From: Verrucomicrobiota bacterium
GTDB taxonomy: Bacteria; Verrucomicrobiota; Verrucomicrobiia; Opitutales; UBA953
Direction: 5' to 3'
Assembly: GCA_030830965.1 (NCBI GenBank)
Contig: JAURLX010000010.1
Location: 1 to 64,000 of the forward strand
Length of the DNA stretch: 64,000 bases
The notes under the pieces are model-generated. The model made no database searches, was not told where the DNA came from, and saw only the letters and a program-made list of their open reading frames with translations. The first letter of the stretch is position 1, and each line of letters starts with the position of its first letter. The translations under genes and the position numbers were made by a program. Of this stretch, positions 55,989 to 64,000 are shown in pieces.

Positions 55989-57380
55989 TCAGTCTTGAGC
56001 GGGATGGGACTCCGGGGCTGGCGAGCCCTTCAGGAGCGTGGCGAAGGTGTTGGCGGCGAAGGCGAGGTGTCCTGCCAGCAACAGACCAGTGGAAACCAGG
56101 CCGACGAAGGCCATGGTCTGGGACGCGCCGCCAATCTGGGCGAAAGCGGAGACGGCGGAACCGACCGCACCAAGGAACGAGGCCCAGAAGTGCGTGTGGA
56201 TGGCGGCGGCGGAAGGCCAGCGGCTTCCGGAGACGCGGGGCAGCGCGGCATAGGCGGCGCCGAAGATCGTCATGGAGACGCCGGCGTAGAGAAGCAGCAC
56301 CCCCTGCCCTTCGGCGAAGGAGGTGAACCTCAGCGCGGCGTTCACGGAGCGGTCGGCGGCCCAGGCCGCGAGCACCAGAGAGAAGAGAATCGCGACGACC
56401 CCGACGGAGATGAAGCGAAGGGCGGTACTGTTCCAGGCGCGGGACCAGCCGCCCTCCTGGGAGAGGGCGCCGAGCAGATTGAGACCCACGAGCAGCACGG
56501 GCACCAGCATCATCATCGAGCCGACCACGCCCGCGGATTGCACCCAGAGAGGCACGGGCGAACCGATGAGGGAGGCTGGGGCCGTCCAGCCGGCGAACAG
56601 GAAGTATGTCCAGAACGCCACGGAGGCGAGGTAGTAGGCGTGCAGGGGGCGGGCCAGCACCTTGGAGACAAAGTAGTAACCAAGTCCAAGGGCCGAGCCG
56701 CCGAGCCAGAGCAGAGTCGCGGTGCGGACGTACCAGGAATGCGCGACGGCCTGCGCCACGCCGGCGGCGGGCGCCCAGACCACGGTCACCTGCGCCAGGA
56801 CAAAGGCCAGGAGGAAGGAGACGGCGGCGGCGACCACGAACCACTGTCCGGCGAAACTATGTCCGGTGGGGCGCTTCGCGTAGGCGACGACCGGCCAGAG
56901 TCCGGCCAGCGCGAAGGCGACCGCCAGCACCGGACCGGCACCCGCGGGGAAGTCCAGCAGCGCGTAGGCTCCGGGCCCGCTGATAATCACGGAGACAGTG
57001 CTCCAGATCAGGGCAAGGTTCCAGAAAAGCCCGCCGATGGCGGCCATCCAGCCGTTGCGGATCTCGAAACGGCCAAGCTGCGAGAGCAGCCAGAGGTTGA
57101 GGGCGAAGAGCGCGTTGCCCGCCCAGCCGTAGAAGAACGCGTTGCGGGCCGCGGCCTCGAGACGCCCGAACGAGGTCCATTCGCAGGAGCCGAACCCCGC
57201 GGGCAGCAGCTTGAAGGCGGCCACCAGTGAAAGCGCCGAGCCGAGGGTCAGCCAGAGCACGGCGGAGCCGAAGAGGAGGAGGAAGGGGCCGCGCAGCGGG
57301 GCGTCCACGCGGGAGACGCGGGCACGGTCCTCGTCGGGTCGGCCGGATCGTTGTTCCTGAGTCATGGGAGAGTCGGTCAC
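55989..57380 (-). CDS. CcoN-like protein lacking all heme/CuB ligands
   Basis: 463 residues, about twelve membrane helices, clearly homologous to CcoN, the catalytic subunit of cbb3 oxidases. WTSFGRL (68-74) is identical, NALFALNLW, SWYVRTATLLWLGG, YYFVSKVLARP, and HTHFWASFLG align in order. However the low-spin heme His (in PLHTNA of CcoN) is Ala78. The CuB His of WYGHNAV is Arg219. The His pair of GPHHLHY is replaced by GWTAPAS (264-270). The HYTDWTIGHVH segment reads RFTSFAEGQGV (351-361). Only seven His remain, none at ligand places. The sequence is intact without stops, so it is under selection for a non-oxidase role. It starts with GTG overlapping the previous gene by 4 bp. Confidence 0.85.
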   Translation of the reverse strand: MTDSPMTQEQRSGRPDEDRARVSRVDAPLRGPFLLLFGSAVLWLTLGSALSLVAAFKLLPAGFGSCEWTSFGRLEAAARNAFFYGWAGNALFALNLWLLSQLGRFEIRNGWMAAIGGLFWNLALIWSTVSVIISGPGAYALLDFPAGAGPVLAVAFALAGLWPVVAYAKRPTGHSFAGQWFVVAAAVSFLLAFVLAQVTVVWAPAAGVAQAVAHSWYVRTATLLWLGGSALGLGYYFVSKVLARPLHAYYLASVAFWTYFLFAGWTAPASLIGSPVPLWVQSAGVVGSMMMLVPVLLVGLNLLGALSQEGGWSRAWNSTALRFISVGVVAILFSLVLAAWAADRSVNAALRFTSFAEGQGVLLLYAGVSMTIFGAAYAALPRVSGSRWPSAAAIHTHFWASFLGAVGSAVSAFAQIGGASQTMAFVGLVSTGLLLAGHLAFAANTFATLLKGSPAPESHPAQD

Positions 57381-58120
57381 TTGATGCCGAGTTCGGCGGT
57401 GTTCCAGGGGGCGGCGCGACCGGCGGTGGCGTCACGGACGGCCTTCACCTGCGCGGGCGTCACGGACGAACCCTTGTTGCCGAAGCTCTGCCGGACGAAG
57501 GTGAGCACGTCCGCGATGTCCTGGTCGTTCACTCCGGGGACGGGGGGCATGATGGAGTTGTAGGTCATTCCCTTGATGGTCACGGGACCCATGAGCCCGT
57601 GCAGGACAAACTTGATCGGCAGCGCCGGGTCGCCGTTGACCAGCGGTGATTCGACAAGGGGCGGGAACACGGGCGGCAGCCCCATGCCGGTGGGCTGGTG
57701 GCAGGCGATGCAGGTGCGGGCGTAGACGGCCTGACCGCGCTTCATGGTGGCGTCATCGGCGGCGACGAAGGCCCCGGCGGACGCGGGCGCGGGTGCGACG
57801 GGGCTGGCGGGCGGCGCAAGGCGTCCCAGAATCTCAGGGCGTTCGGCGGCGACACGCAGCGCGTCCTCGAGCGGGATGCGGTAGGTGCCGTCGTCGTTCC
57901 TGCCCGAGGAGGACAGCAGCGCGGAGGCCTTGGCCTCGGTCTCGGCGCGCAAGGCGACCTGCTGGCCGCGGCGGACGGCGGCGGGCGATTCGCCGCCGCG
58001 GAAGGACAGGTAGGCCGCGACGGAGGCGGCCGCTGCCGCGCCGACCAGCGCGACGACCGCCAGCCAAGAGGCGATCTGGCCGGGGATCAGGGGGCGGGAG
58101 CGGGGAGGAAGCTCACTCAT
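57377..58120 (-). CDS. Membrane-anchored mono-heme cytochrome c (first of two)
   Basis: 247 residues: one N-terminal helix (IASWLAVVALVGAAAAASVAAYL), an Ala-rich linker, then a cytochrome c domain with heme site CIACHQ and PTGMGLPPVFPPLVES. The Met ligand lies near YNSIMPPVPGV. It overlaps actF by 8 bp and the CcoN-like gene by 4 bp, so the three are tightly coupled. It is probably the electron acceptor from ACIII, as membrane cytochromes next to actF often are. Confidence 0.9.
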   Translation of the reverse strand: MSELPPRSRPLIPGQIASWLAVVALVGAAAAASVAAYLSFRGGESPAAVRRGQQVALRAETEAKASALLSSSGRNDDGTYRIPLEDALRVAAERPEILGRLAPPASPVAPAPASAGAFVAADDATMKRGQAVYARTCIACHQPTGMGLPPVFPPLVESPLVNGDPALPIKFVLHGLMGPVTIKGMTYNSIMPPVPGVNDQDIADVLTFVRQSFGNKGSSVTPAQVKAVRDATAGRAAPWNTAELGIK

Positions 58121-59387
58121 GATAGTTGATGGACTCGAGGATGCGGGGGTCGTGGACCGGCACAGTCTCATGACGGGAGGCGCCGCGGAGGAAGATCGCG
58201 GCCACGAGACAGCCGAAGCCGACGACCGCAAGGAGATCGAGGGCGAGGCCGGAGGAGAGGAATGGGGTCACGGTGAAGCCTTCCGGCGCGGCCTTGTCCG
58301 TGATCTGGCGGGGCACCGCGTTGAACCAGAGGTCCGCGAGGCCTCCGGCGAGGATGAGCCCGGCGACGGCGGCGAGACGCCCGGCCACGATCTTGGTGCG
58401 GTAGAAGAGCAGCGTCAGGAACGGCAGGACGAAGAACCCGAAGATCAGGTACATCGAGACGCCCCACCACTGGCTCTTCGCCCCGGTCAAGGGGTCGAAC
58501 TCTCGCAGGTTGTACCAGAAAGTCTCCTCGGGGATGTTCGCGGTGTAGATGAGGAAGTACTGGGAGAAGCTGATGTAGGCCCAGAAGACGGTGAAGGCGA
58601 GGCAGAGGCAACCGAGCACATGACGATGAGCCTGGTTCATGATGCCTTCGAGCCAGCCGCCCCGGGTGAGCAGGTGGGTCACCAGCACCGTCACCGCAAG
58701 GGAGATGCGGATGGAAAGGGCGAAGAACCAGACACCGTACATGGTGGAGAACCAGTGGTACGACAGGGCCATCAGGCAGTCGAACGCCAGCATGGTGAGC
58801 ATGATGGCGGACATCGGTATGCCGGCGGCGGAGATGGCGTGCAGACGGTGCGTGTGGCCGGCGGAGCGGTCGGAATCCTGCGCGATCGACCCGCGGCGGA
58901 GAAGCCACGCCAGGCCGCCGAAGAAGACGACGTAGAGGACGATGCGCGCGAGGAAGAAGGGCTGGTTGAGGAACCAGGACTTCGACTGGAGGATCGGGTC
59001 ATGACCGACTTCGTGGCCGCCGGGCAGGACGTGGTGTGCGTCCGTCCACTCCCAGAGCAGGTGCCGGAAATCAGGAAGCAGGGCCAGCGGCAGGACGCTC
59101 AGGGCGAGCACGACCGGCAGGCCGGGCAGCGCGAGCTCCCAGGACCGGCGGATGATGGGCGCCCAGCCAGCGTCGAAGACGCGGGTGATCATCGTCAGCA
59201 TGAGCATGCCGATGAGCGCGGAGACCCAGAAGAGGCCGCCCACGAGGACCGAGAGCGCAGGACGGTGCTCATGGCCGGAGAGCCCCTGGAAGGCGAAGCC
59301 CCAGGAGACCGCTAGGGCGGCCACGGCCACGACCAGGAACTTCTTCCACTGGGCCGTGACGGGATGTGCGGACGGGAGAGAGGTCAT
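58113..59387 (-). CDS. actF: Alternative complex III subunit ActF
   Basis: 424 residues and about ten membrane helices. ActF is one of the quinol-handling integral membrane subunits of the alternative complex III. It shares weak likeness with ActC but is distinct: LPDFRHLLWEWTDAHHV, FLNQPFFLARIVLYVVFFGGLAW, ALSYHWFSTMYGVWFFA and NIPEETFWYNLRE are typical ActF blocks. Placed after actE and before a cytochrome c gene, as in other ACIII clusters. Confidence 0.9.
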   Translation of the reverse strand: MTSLPSAHPVTAQWKKFLVVAVAALAVSWGFAFQGLSGHEHRPALSVLVGGLFWVSALIGMLMLTMITRVFDAGWAPIIRRSWELALPGLPVVLALSVLPLALLPDFRHLLWEWTDAHHVLPGGHEVGHDPILQSKSWFLNQPFFLARIVLYVVFFGGLAWLLRRGSIAQDSDRSAGHTHRLHAISAAGIPMSAIMLTMLAFDCLMALSYHWFSTMYGVWFFALSIRISLAVTVLVTHLLTRGGWLEGIMNQAHRHVLGCLCLAFTVFWAYISFSQYFLIYTANIPEETFWYNLREFDPLTGAKSQWWGVSMYLIFGFFVLPFLTLLFYRTKIVAGRLAAVAGLILAGGLADLWFNAVPRQITDKAAPEGFTVTPFLSSGLALDLLAVVGFGCLVAAIFLRGASRHETVPVHDPRILESINYHE

Positions 59388-59394
59388 TGTAAGG

Positions 59395-60111
59395 TCACTT
59401 GGTCTGGGACTTCACGGAGGCGGGCGCCGCCTCGGCCGGGCAGGCTTGGGACAGCTGGAGGGCGCGGACGTAGGCGACCACGGCCCAGCGCTCATGGGGG
59501 GACAGCTTATCCCCGTACCCCTGCATCGTGTTCTTGCCGTTGGTGATGACGTCGAAGATCTGGCCGTGCGGGTAGCCGCGGAAAAGCGGTGTGTGCAGGT
59601 TGGCGATGGTCGCGATGGCCACATCCCCTTCGACGGCCGAGCGCACCTTCATGATGCCGTTGCCGTCGCCGGCGGCGCCGTGACAGACGGAACAGTAGAC
59701 ACCGAACATCTGCCGGCCGGTCTCGAGGAGCGCGGCGTCGACCTTGAAGTCGGCGAGGGCGCCGCCAGGCAGCACGGTGAGCGACTTCGCCGGGAAGACG
59801 GCGAGAGGGGCGCCCTGGGCGTCCTTGCCGCTGACGAAGGAGGGGTTGAGCGACTCGGCTCGGCGGTAATCGGCGGAGAAGACCTTCTCGGGGGCGAGGT
59901 CGTCGCCGCGGGCGACGGTCCCGGCGACGGGCGGACGGGCGTCCCGTCGGTCGGCGAAGAAACGGTTCTCACCCTGCGGGCGGTAGCGGGCCTGAAGGTC
60001 CATGTCGTCGAACACCTGGACCGGAGGGTCCTTGGAGACGCGCCCCTGGAGGCCGAAGAAGCCCAGGAGGCCGACGACCACGACGGCGAGGGAGAGGAGG
60101 TAGCGGTTCAT
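59395..60111 (-). CDS. actE: Alternative complex III cytochrome c ActE
   Basis: 238 residues. An N-terminal helix or lipidated signal (NRYLLSLAVVVVGLLGFFGLQ) is followed by a mono-heme cytochrome c with CSVCHGAAGDGNG. The Met ligand lies in KNTMQGYGDKLSPHERWAVVAYVRAL. It sits in the periplasmic face of ACIII and transfers electrons from ActA/ActB to outside carriers. Start lies 7 bp before actF. Confidence 0.92.
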   Translation of the reverse strand: MNRYLLSLAVVVVGLLGFFGLQGRVSKDPPVQVFDDMDLQARYRPQGENRFFADRRDARPPVAGTVARGDDLAPEKVFSADYRRAESLNPSFVSGKDAQGAPLAVFPAKSLTVLPGGALADFKVDAALLETGRQMFGVYCSVCHGAAGDGNGIMKVRSAVEGDVAIATIANLHTPLFRGYPHGQIFDVITNGKNTMQGYGDKLSPHERWAVVAYVRALQLSQACPAEAAPASVKSQTK

Positions 60112-60121
60112 GGGCGTGGGC

Positions 60122-60664
60122 TCAGTCGCGGATCACGGTGATCTCCTGCCCGCCGAGCGACTGGAGGAAGCCACGGGCGTCATCCAGGCGGAACTGCGGG
60201 TCACGGGCCTCGAGGACCACCATGAAGGTGTCATCGGAAACGCGCGCGAACTGCGGGAGGTCGAAGAGGGGGTGGTGGTGGCGAGGCAGGCGGTTGAAGA
60301 TGAACTGCCCGAAGAATGTGCCGAAGGCCGCGAACAGGATGGTGCACTCGTAGAGCACGGGGAAAGGGTAGATCACGCTCCAGAAGGGCTTGCCGCCGAC
60401 GATCAGCGGATAGTCGTAGGAGTTCATGAACCAGGTCAGCAGGCACCCGGTGATGAAGCCGGTGACGCCGCCGAGCAAGGTGAGGCGCGGCACCGGCGAG
60501 CGAGGCAGGCCCATGGCGTGGTCGAGCCCGTGGATCGGGAAGGGGGTGTGCACGTCCCAGCGCTTCCAGCCCGCGTCGCGCACCTTCTCGGCCGCGCGGT
60601 AGACGTCGGAGGGCCTGCGGAAGGTGCAGGCCACGCCGAAGATGCGATCGTTGCGTTCGTTCAT
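60122..60664 (-). CDS. actD: Alternative complex III subunit ActD (DUF3341)
   Basis: 180-residue DUF3341 protein with two membrane helices (LLGGVTGFITGCLLTWFMN and VLYECTILFAAFGTFFGQFIF). DAGWKRWDVHTPFPIHGLDHAMGL at the N-terminus is the conserved block. ActD is a small subunit of ACIII with no cofactor. It lies between actC and actE. Confidence 0.93.
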   Translation of the reverse strand: MNERNDRIFGVACTFRRPSDVYRAAEKVRDAGWKRWDVHTPFPIHGLDHAMGLPRSPVPRLTLLGGVTGFITGCLLTWFMNSYDYPLIVGGKPFWSVIYPFPVLYECTILFAAFGTFFGQFIFNRLPRHHHPLFDLPQFARVSDDTFMVVLEARDPQFRLDDARGFLQSLGGQEITVIRD

Positions 60665-60683
60665 CGGAGGGTCGGAGCGAGGT

Positions 60684-62093
60684 TCAGTGGGCGTGCGGGT
60701 CGGCGTGCGGCGTCACCATCTTCACCTCCGCCATGGGCAGGAGGGGCAGGAATCGCACGAACAGCAGGAAGAGGACGGAGAAGAAGCCGAAGGTCCCGAA
60801 GAAGGTGAAGATGTCCACGATAGTCGGGCTGTAGTAGCCCCAGCTCGAAGGCAGGTAGTCGTTGGCGAGGGACGTGATCGTGATCACGAAGCGCTCGAAC
60901 CACATGCCGACGTTGACGAAGAGGCAGATGATCCAGACGAGCGAGTGGTTCTCGCGGACGCGGCGGAACCAGAAGAGCTGCGGGGTGATCACGTTGCACG
61001 ACACCATGATCCAGTAGGCCCAGGCGTACTGGCCGAAGGCCCGGTTGATGAAGGCGAACTTCTCGAACGGATTGCCCGAATAGGCCGCGATGAAGAACTC
61101 CGTGGCGTAGGCGTAGCCGACCATGCTGCCCGTCGCCAGGATGATCTTACACATGTTGTCGATGTGGTACTGGTTGATGACGTCGTGCAGGCGGTAGACC
61201 GCGCGCAGGGGGAGCATCAGGGTGAGCACCATCGCGAAGCCGGAGAAGATGGCTCCGGCGACGAAGTAGGGCGGGAAGATCGTGGTGTGCCAGCCGGGGA
61301 CGTTCGAGACGGCGAAGTCGAACGAGACGATGGTGTGCACCGAGAGCACGAGCGGGGTCGAGAGGCCGGCGAGCAGCAGGTACGCCATCTCGAAGTTGCT
61401 CCACTGGCGGTTGCCGCCGCGCCAGCCCATCGCGAGGACGGAGTAGAAGGCCTTGCGCCACCAGGTGCGGGCGCGGTCACGGATGGCCCCGAGGTCGGGG
61501 ATCATGCCCATGTACCAGAAGAGGGCCGAAACGGTGAAGTAGGTCGAGACGGCGAAGACGTCCCACTCGAGGGGAGAACGGAACTGAGGCCAGATGGCGT
61601 TCTGGTTGGGGAGCGGGAAAAGCCACCAGGCGAACCACACGCGGCCCACGTGGAAAAGCGGGAAGATGCCCGCGCACATGACCGCGAAGATCGTCATCGC
61701 CTCGGCGGCGCGATTGATCGAGGTGCGCCACTTCTGCCGCAGGAGGCAGAGGATGGCCGAGATCAGCGTGCCGGCGTGGCCGATGCCGACCCAGAAGACG
61801 AAGTTCACGATCGCCCAGCCCCAGCCGACGGGCGAGCGGAGGCCCCAGGTGCCGGTGCCGGTCGAGACGAGGTAGGCGAGGCCGGCGCCCGTGAAGGAGG
61901 CGACGAAGAGGGCCACGAGGAAGGTGATCTTCCACCAGCGGGGCGTGGGCTCTTCGACGATGCCGCAGACCTTGTCGGTGATCCAGTGGAAGCCCCGGTC
62001 GTTGAGGACGAGCGGGGAGCGGGGAAGCTCGGCCGGGCGGACACGGTCGAGGACCGCGGGGCGGTCGGATGAACTGTCGTGGGCGTGGGCCAT
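60684..62093 (-). CDS. actC: Alternative complex III quinol-oxidising subunit ActC (NrfD family)
   Basis: 469 residues, ten membrane helices of the NrfD/PsrC family, the main quinol-oxidising part of [61 protein letters not shown] and [18 protein letters not shown] are typical; [11 protein letters not shown] and [12 protein letters not shown] are conserved around the quinol site. The gene follows actB with a 21 bp gap. Confidence 0.95.
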   Translation of the reverse strand: MAHAHDSSSDRPAVLDRVRPAELPRSPLVLNDRGFHWITDKVCGIVEEPTPRWWKITFLVALFVASFTGAGLAYLVSTGTGTWGLRSPVGWGWAIVNFVFWVGIGHAGTLISAILCLLRQKWRTSINRAAEAMTIFAVMCAGIFPLFHVGRVWFAWWLFPLPNQNAIWPQFRSPLEWDVFAVSTYFTVSALFWYMGMIPDLGAIRDRARTWWRKAFYSVLAMGWRGGNRQWSNFEMAYLLLAGLSTPLVLSVHTIVSFDFAVSNVPGWHTTIFPPYFVAGAIFSGFAMVLTLMLPLRAVYRLHDVINQYHIDNMCKIILATGSMVGYAYATEFFIAAYSGNPFEKFAFINRAFGQYAWAYWIMVSCNVITPQLFWFRRVRENHSLVWIICLFVNVGMWFERFVITITSLANDYLPSSWGYYSPTIVDIFTFFGTFGFFSVLFLLFVRFLPLLPMAEVKMVTPHADPHAH

Positions 62094-62114
62094 GATTCGT
62101 CTTGCGGCGAGGGA

Positions 62115-64000
62115 TTACTTGTGGGCGCCTTCGGCGTGGGAAGGACCGTGGGCGCGTCCGTCCAGCTCGAGGCGGGTGTTGGGCGCCTTGCGGGCCCCGG
62201 GCATGCGGAGGTTGAGGTTGCGCAGGCGAGCCTGGTAGGTGGTGCGCGGGCGGGTGTTGAGGTAGGTCAACGCGCCGTAGCTGCGGGAGGAGGCCTTGGC
62301 CTTCGCCACGCGGGAGTTCGGATCGGTGATGTCGCCGAACTCGATCGCGCCGGCGGGGCAAGCCTGCTGGCAGGCGACCTGGACGGCGCCGTCGGCGACG
62401 CGGACGTCGCCGGAGTCCTTGGCGCGCACCTTGGCGCGGATCTTGGCCTCCTGGATGCGCTGCACGCAGTAGGTGCATTTCTCCATGACGCCGCGCATGC
62501 GCACGGAGACGTCAGGATTCTTCTGCATCTGAGGCAGGTCGGCGGGGTCCTTGACGGCCTTCTCAGGCCCGAGAGGACCCTCGTAGTAATGGCCAGCCTC
62601 ACGCTTGTTGTAGTCGAGGAAATTGAACCGGCGCACCTTGTACGGGCAGTTGTTCGCGCAGTAGCGGGTGCCGATGCAGCGATTGTAGGCCATGGTGTTG
62701 AGGCCCTGCTCGTCGTGGACGGTGGCGTTGGCCGGGCAGACGGTCTCGCAGGGGGCGGTCTCGCAGTGCTGGCAGGCGACGCCCATGAACGTGATCTGCG
62801 GATCCTCGGGGATCTCGAGACCGGCATGCTCGCGGCCGTCGGAGAAGTACCGGTCGAGGCGCAGCCAATGCATGCTGCGACCCTTGAACACCTGGTCACG
62901 TCCGACGACGGGGATGTTGTTCTCGGCCTGGCAGGCGGTCACGCAGGCGTTGCAGCCGGTGCAAGTGCTGAGGTCGATGGACATGCCCCACTGCTGGGGG
63001 GCGGGGAACTTGTCCTCATGCCCGCGCCAGACCGCGACGTTGGGAAGTACGGTATGATCGGGATGCTCGTAGGCGGAGTTGCCGCGGGGCGTCGTGACCG
63101 CCTTGAGGGCGGGCGTCATGGCGCCATCCTTGCCGTAAACGGCGGGAGCATGCCCATCGACGCCGAGCTTGGCGAAGTCGGTGCCGGCGCGGAGGTCCTC
63201 GACGGTGCCCTCGCGGAGGACGTCGCGGCCCTCCATGGACCAGTGGTCCTGGAGGTTGCAGACCTGGATACGCTCCGCGGTCAGCTCGAGACGGACACCG
63301 GTGCGGACGTCGGGCTCGGCCGCGGAGACAAGGGGATAGGCGCTGAAGCCGTTGCCGAGGACCTCTCCGCGCAGACGCGCGTCGACACGGGTGGCCACGC
63401 GGCCGCCGAGCCGGCGGCCGAAGCCGAGCTGCAGGCCGACGGTACCGTCGGCCAGGCCGGGCATGATGAAGAGCGGGCCGGTCACAGTCGCTCCGCCCAC
63501 GGTGAGCCGAGCGACGCGGCACATGAGCTTGCCGTCCTCGACGGCGTTGATGTTGCGGTTGAGGGCTCCGAGCTCGCTGATCTTGCTGGCGACAGGGTCG
63601 ATGGAGAGTTTCGCAGCCAGCCGGGGGCTGACGAGGATGACGTTCTCCCAGGCGGTGCGCGTCAAGGGGTCGGGCGCTTCGGAGAGCCAACCATTGTTGG
63701 CCAGAAGACCGTCGCCGGCGTGGGCGCTGGGGACGATGCGGGCCTCGAGCGAGTCAAGGGAGACGGCGGGCGCGGCGTAGTCGCCGGCGGCGGAGGCCGG
63801 CTCGACGCGAGCCGCGGGGAAGGCGGTGCCCCGGAGCACGCCTTCGGCGAGCCAGGCGGAGTAGGCCGCGTCGGATGCGTCCTTCGAGAGCTGCCCGAAG
63901 GTCTCGCGGACGAGACCGGCGGCGTCCTTGTCGGATCCGGCGAAGGGCGCGAGGACGTCGAGTTCGCCGAAGGACGGAAACAGCGGCTCGATCATGGGCT
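62115..64000 (-). CDS. actB: Alternative complex III subunit ActB, C-terminal part (partial)
   Basis: The C-terminal 630 or so residues of the large periplasmic iron-sulfur subunit. The N-terminal molybdopterin-oxidoreductase-like half and start lie beyond the window edge. The four-cluster domain is complete here: CTGCNACVTACQAENN, CQHCETAPCETVCP, CIGTRYCANNCPYKVRRF and CTYCVQRIQ with ACPAGAI. MGVACQHC, and NFLDYNKREAGHYY are ActB wording. It transfers electrons from quinol oxidation to ActA and ActE. actA, usually upstream, would be outside. Confidence 0.94.
   Translation of the reverse strand, partial: PMIEPLFPSFGELDVLAPFAGSDKDAAGLVRETFGQLSKDASDAAYSAWLAEGVLRGTAFPAARVEPASAAGDYAAPAVSLDSLEARIVPSAHAGDGLLANNGWLSEAPDPLTRTAWENVILVSPRLAAKLSIDPVASKISELGALNRNINAVEDGKLMCRVARLTVGGATVTGPLFIMPGLADGTVGLQLGFGRRLGGRVATRVDARLRGEVLGNGFSAYPLVSAAEPDVRTGVRLELTAERIQVCNLQDHWSMEGRDVLREGTVEDLRAGTDFAKLGVDGHAPAVYGKDGAMTPALKAVTTPRGNSAYEHPDHTVLPNVAVWRGHEDKFPAPQQWGMSIDLSTCTGCNACVTACQAENNIPVVGRDQVFKGRSMHWLRLDRYFSDGREHAGLEIPEDPQITFMGVACQHCETAPCETVCPANATVHDEQGLNTMAYNRCIGTRYCANNCPYKVRRFNFLDYNKREAGHYYEGPLGPEKAVKDPADLPQMQKNPDVSVRMRGVMEKCTYCVQRIQEAKIRAKVRAKDSGDVRVADGAVQVACQQACPAGAIEFGDITDPNSRVAKAKASSRSYGALTYLNTRPRTTYQARLRNLNLRMPGARKAPNTRLELDGRAHGPSHAEGAHK

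Overview
The window is 64 kb of very GC-rich, tightly packed chromosomal DNA from a Gram-negative bacterium. The best guess is a member of the Verrucomicrobiota (Opitutales-like). Reasons: LptD and TonB-dependent receptors (outer membrane), secreted sulfatases, Tat-exported GH109-type Gfo/Idh/MocA enzymes, an alternative complex III (ACIII) operon, and core genes in small operons with 1-8 bp overlaps. The taxonomic call is an inference from gene content; no rRNA or tRNA gene, CRISPR array, phage or intact insertion sequence was seen.

Layout. 0-2.3 kb: end of ilvC with a terminator, then a PIG-L-like deacetylase and a GT-B glycosyltransferase. 2.3-6.4 kb: an EF-hand sulfatase, a TonB-receptor remnant and a ZnuD-like TonB receptor with palindromic operators. 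6.4-11.6 kb: DUF485 protein plus acetate-type symporter, hemC-hemD-trpF, and glnB behind a consensus sigma-54 promoter. 11.7-19.8 kb: exported cupin, OppA-like lipoprotein, RidA, a TolQ-TolR-TolA-like set, a UVR-motif zinc protein with SurE, a His-tailed membrane protein and a HAD phosphatase. 19.8-29.3 kb: RecD2, U32 protein, dUTPase-like protein, a pilin-like protein, then PAP2 and LtaS-like envelope enzymes next to yidD-rnpA-rpmH. 29.4-41.0 kb: LOG, CutA and CPBP proteins, two GH109-like paralogues, tsaE, typA, M3 peptidase, bifunctional nuclease and Dus. 41.1-48.3 kb: A-type Fe-S carrier, secreted MsrB, Obg, an SsuABC-type ABC transporter and a second sulfatase. 48.3-54.7 kb: TPR protein, glgB, lptD, scpA, small proteins and thioredoxin. 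54.7-64 kb: ACIII genes actB-F followed by a cytochrome c, a CcoN-like protein, a CcoO-like protein and another cytochrome c.

Two observations stand out. First, the CcoN-like protein downstream of ACIII keeps the fold and landmark motifs of the cbb3 oxidase catalytic subunit, but by manual alignment every heme and CuB histidine ligand is replaced. It is therefore probably a non-catalytic membrane scaffold. Second, most genes lacking a Shine-Dalgarno sequence have a TTGnnn box about 33-37 nt before the start codon and a weak -10 box 5-8 nt before it. This is the geometry expected if transcription starts at the start codon itself (leaderless mRNA).

Functionally the cell appears to import and degrade sulfated, amino-sugar-containing polysaccharides (sulfatases, GH109-like enzymes, TonB/Tol systems, sulfonate-type importer), use acetate, store glycogen and respire through ACIII.
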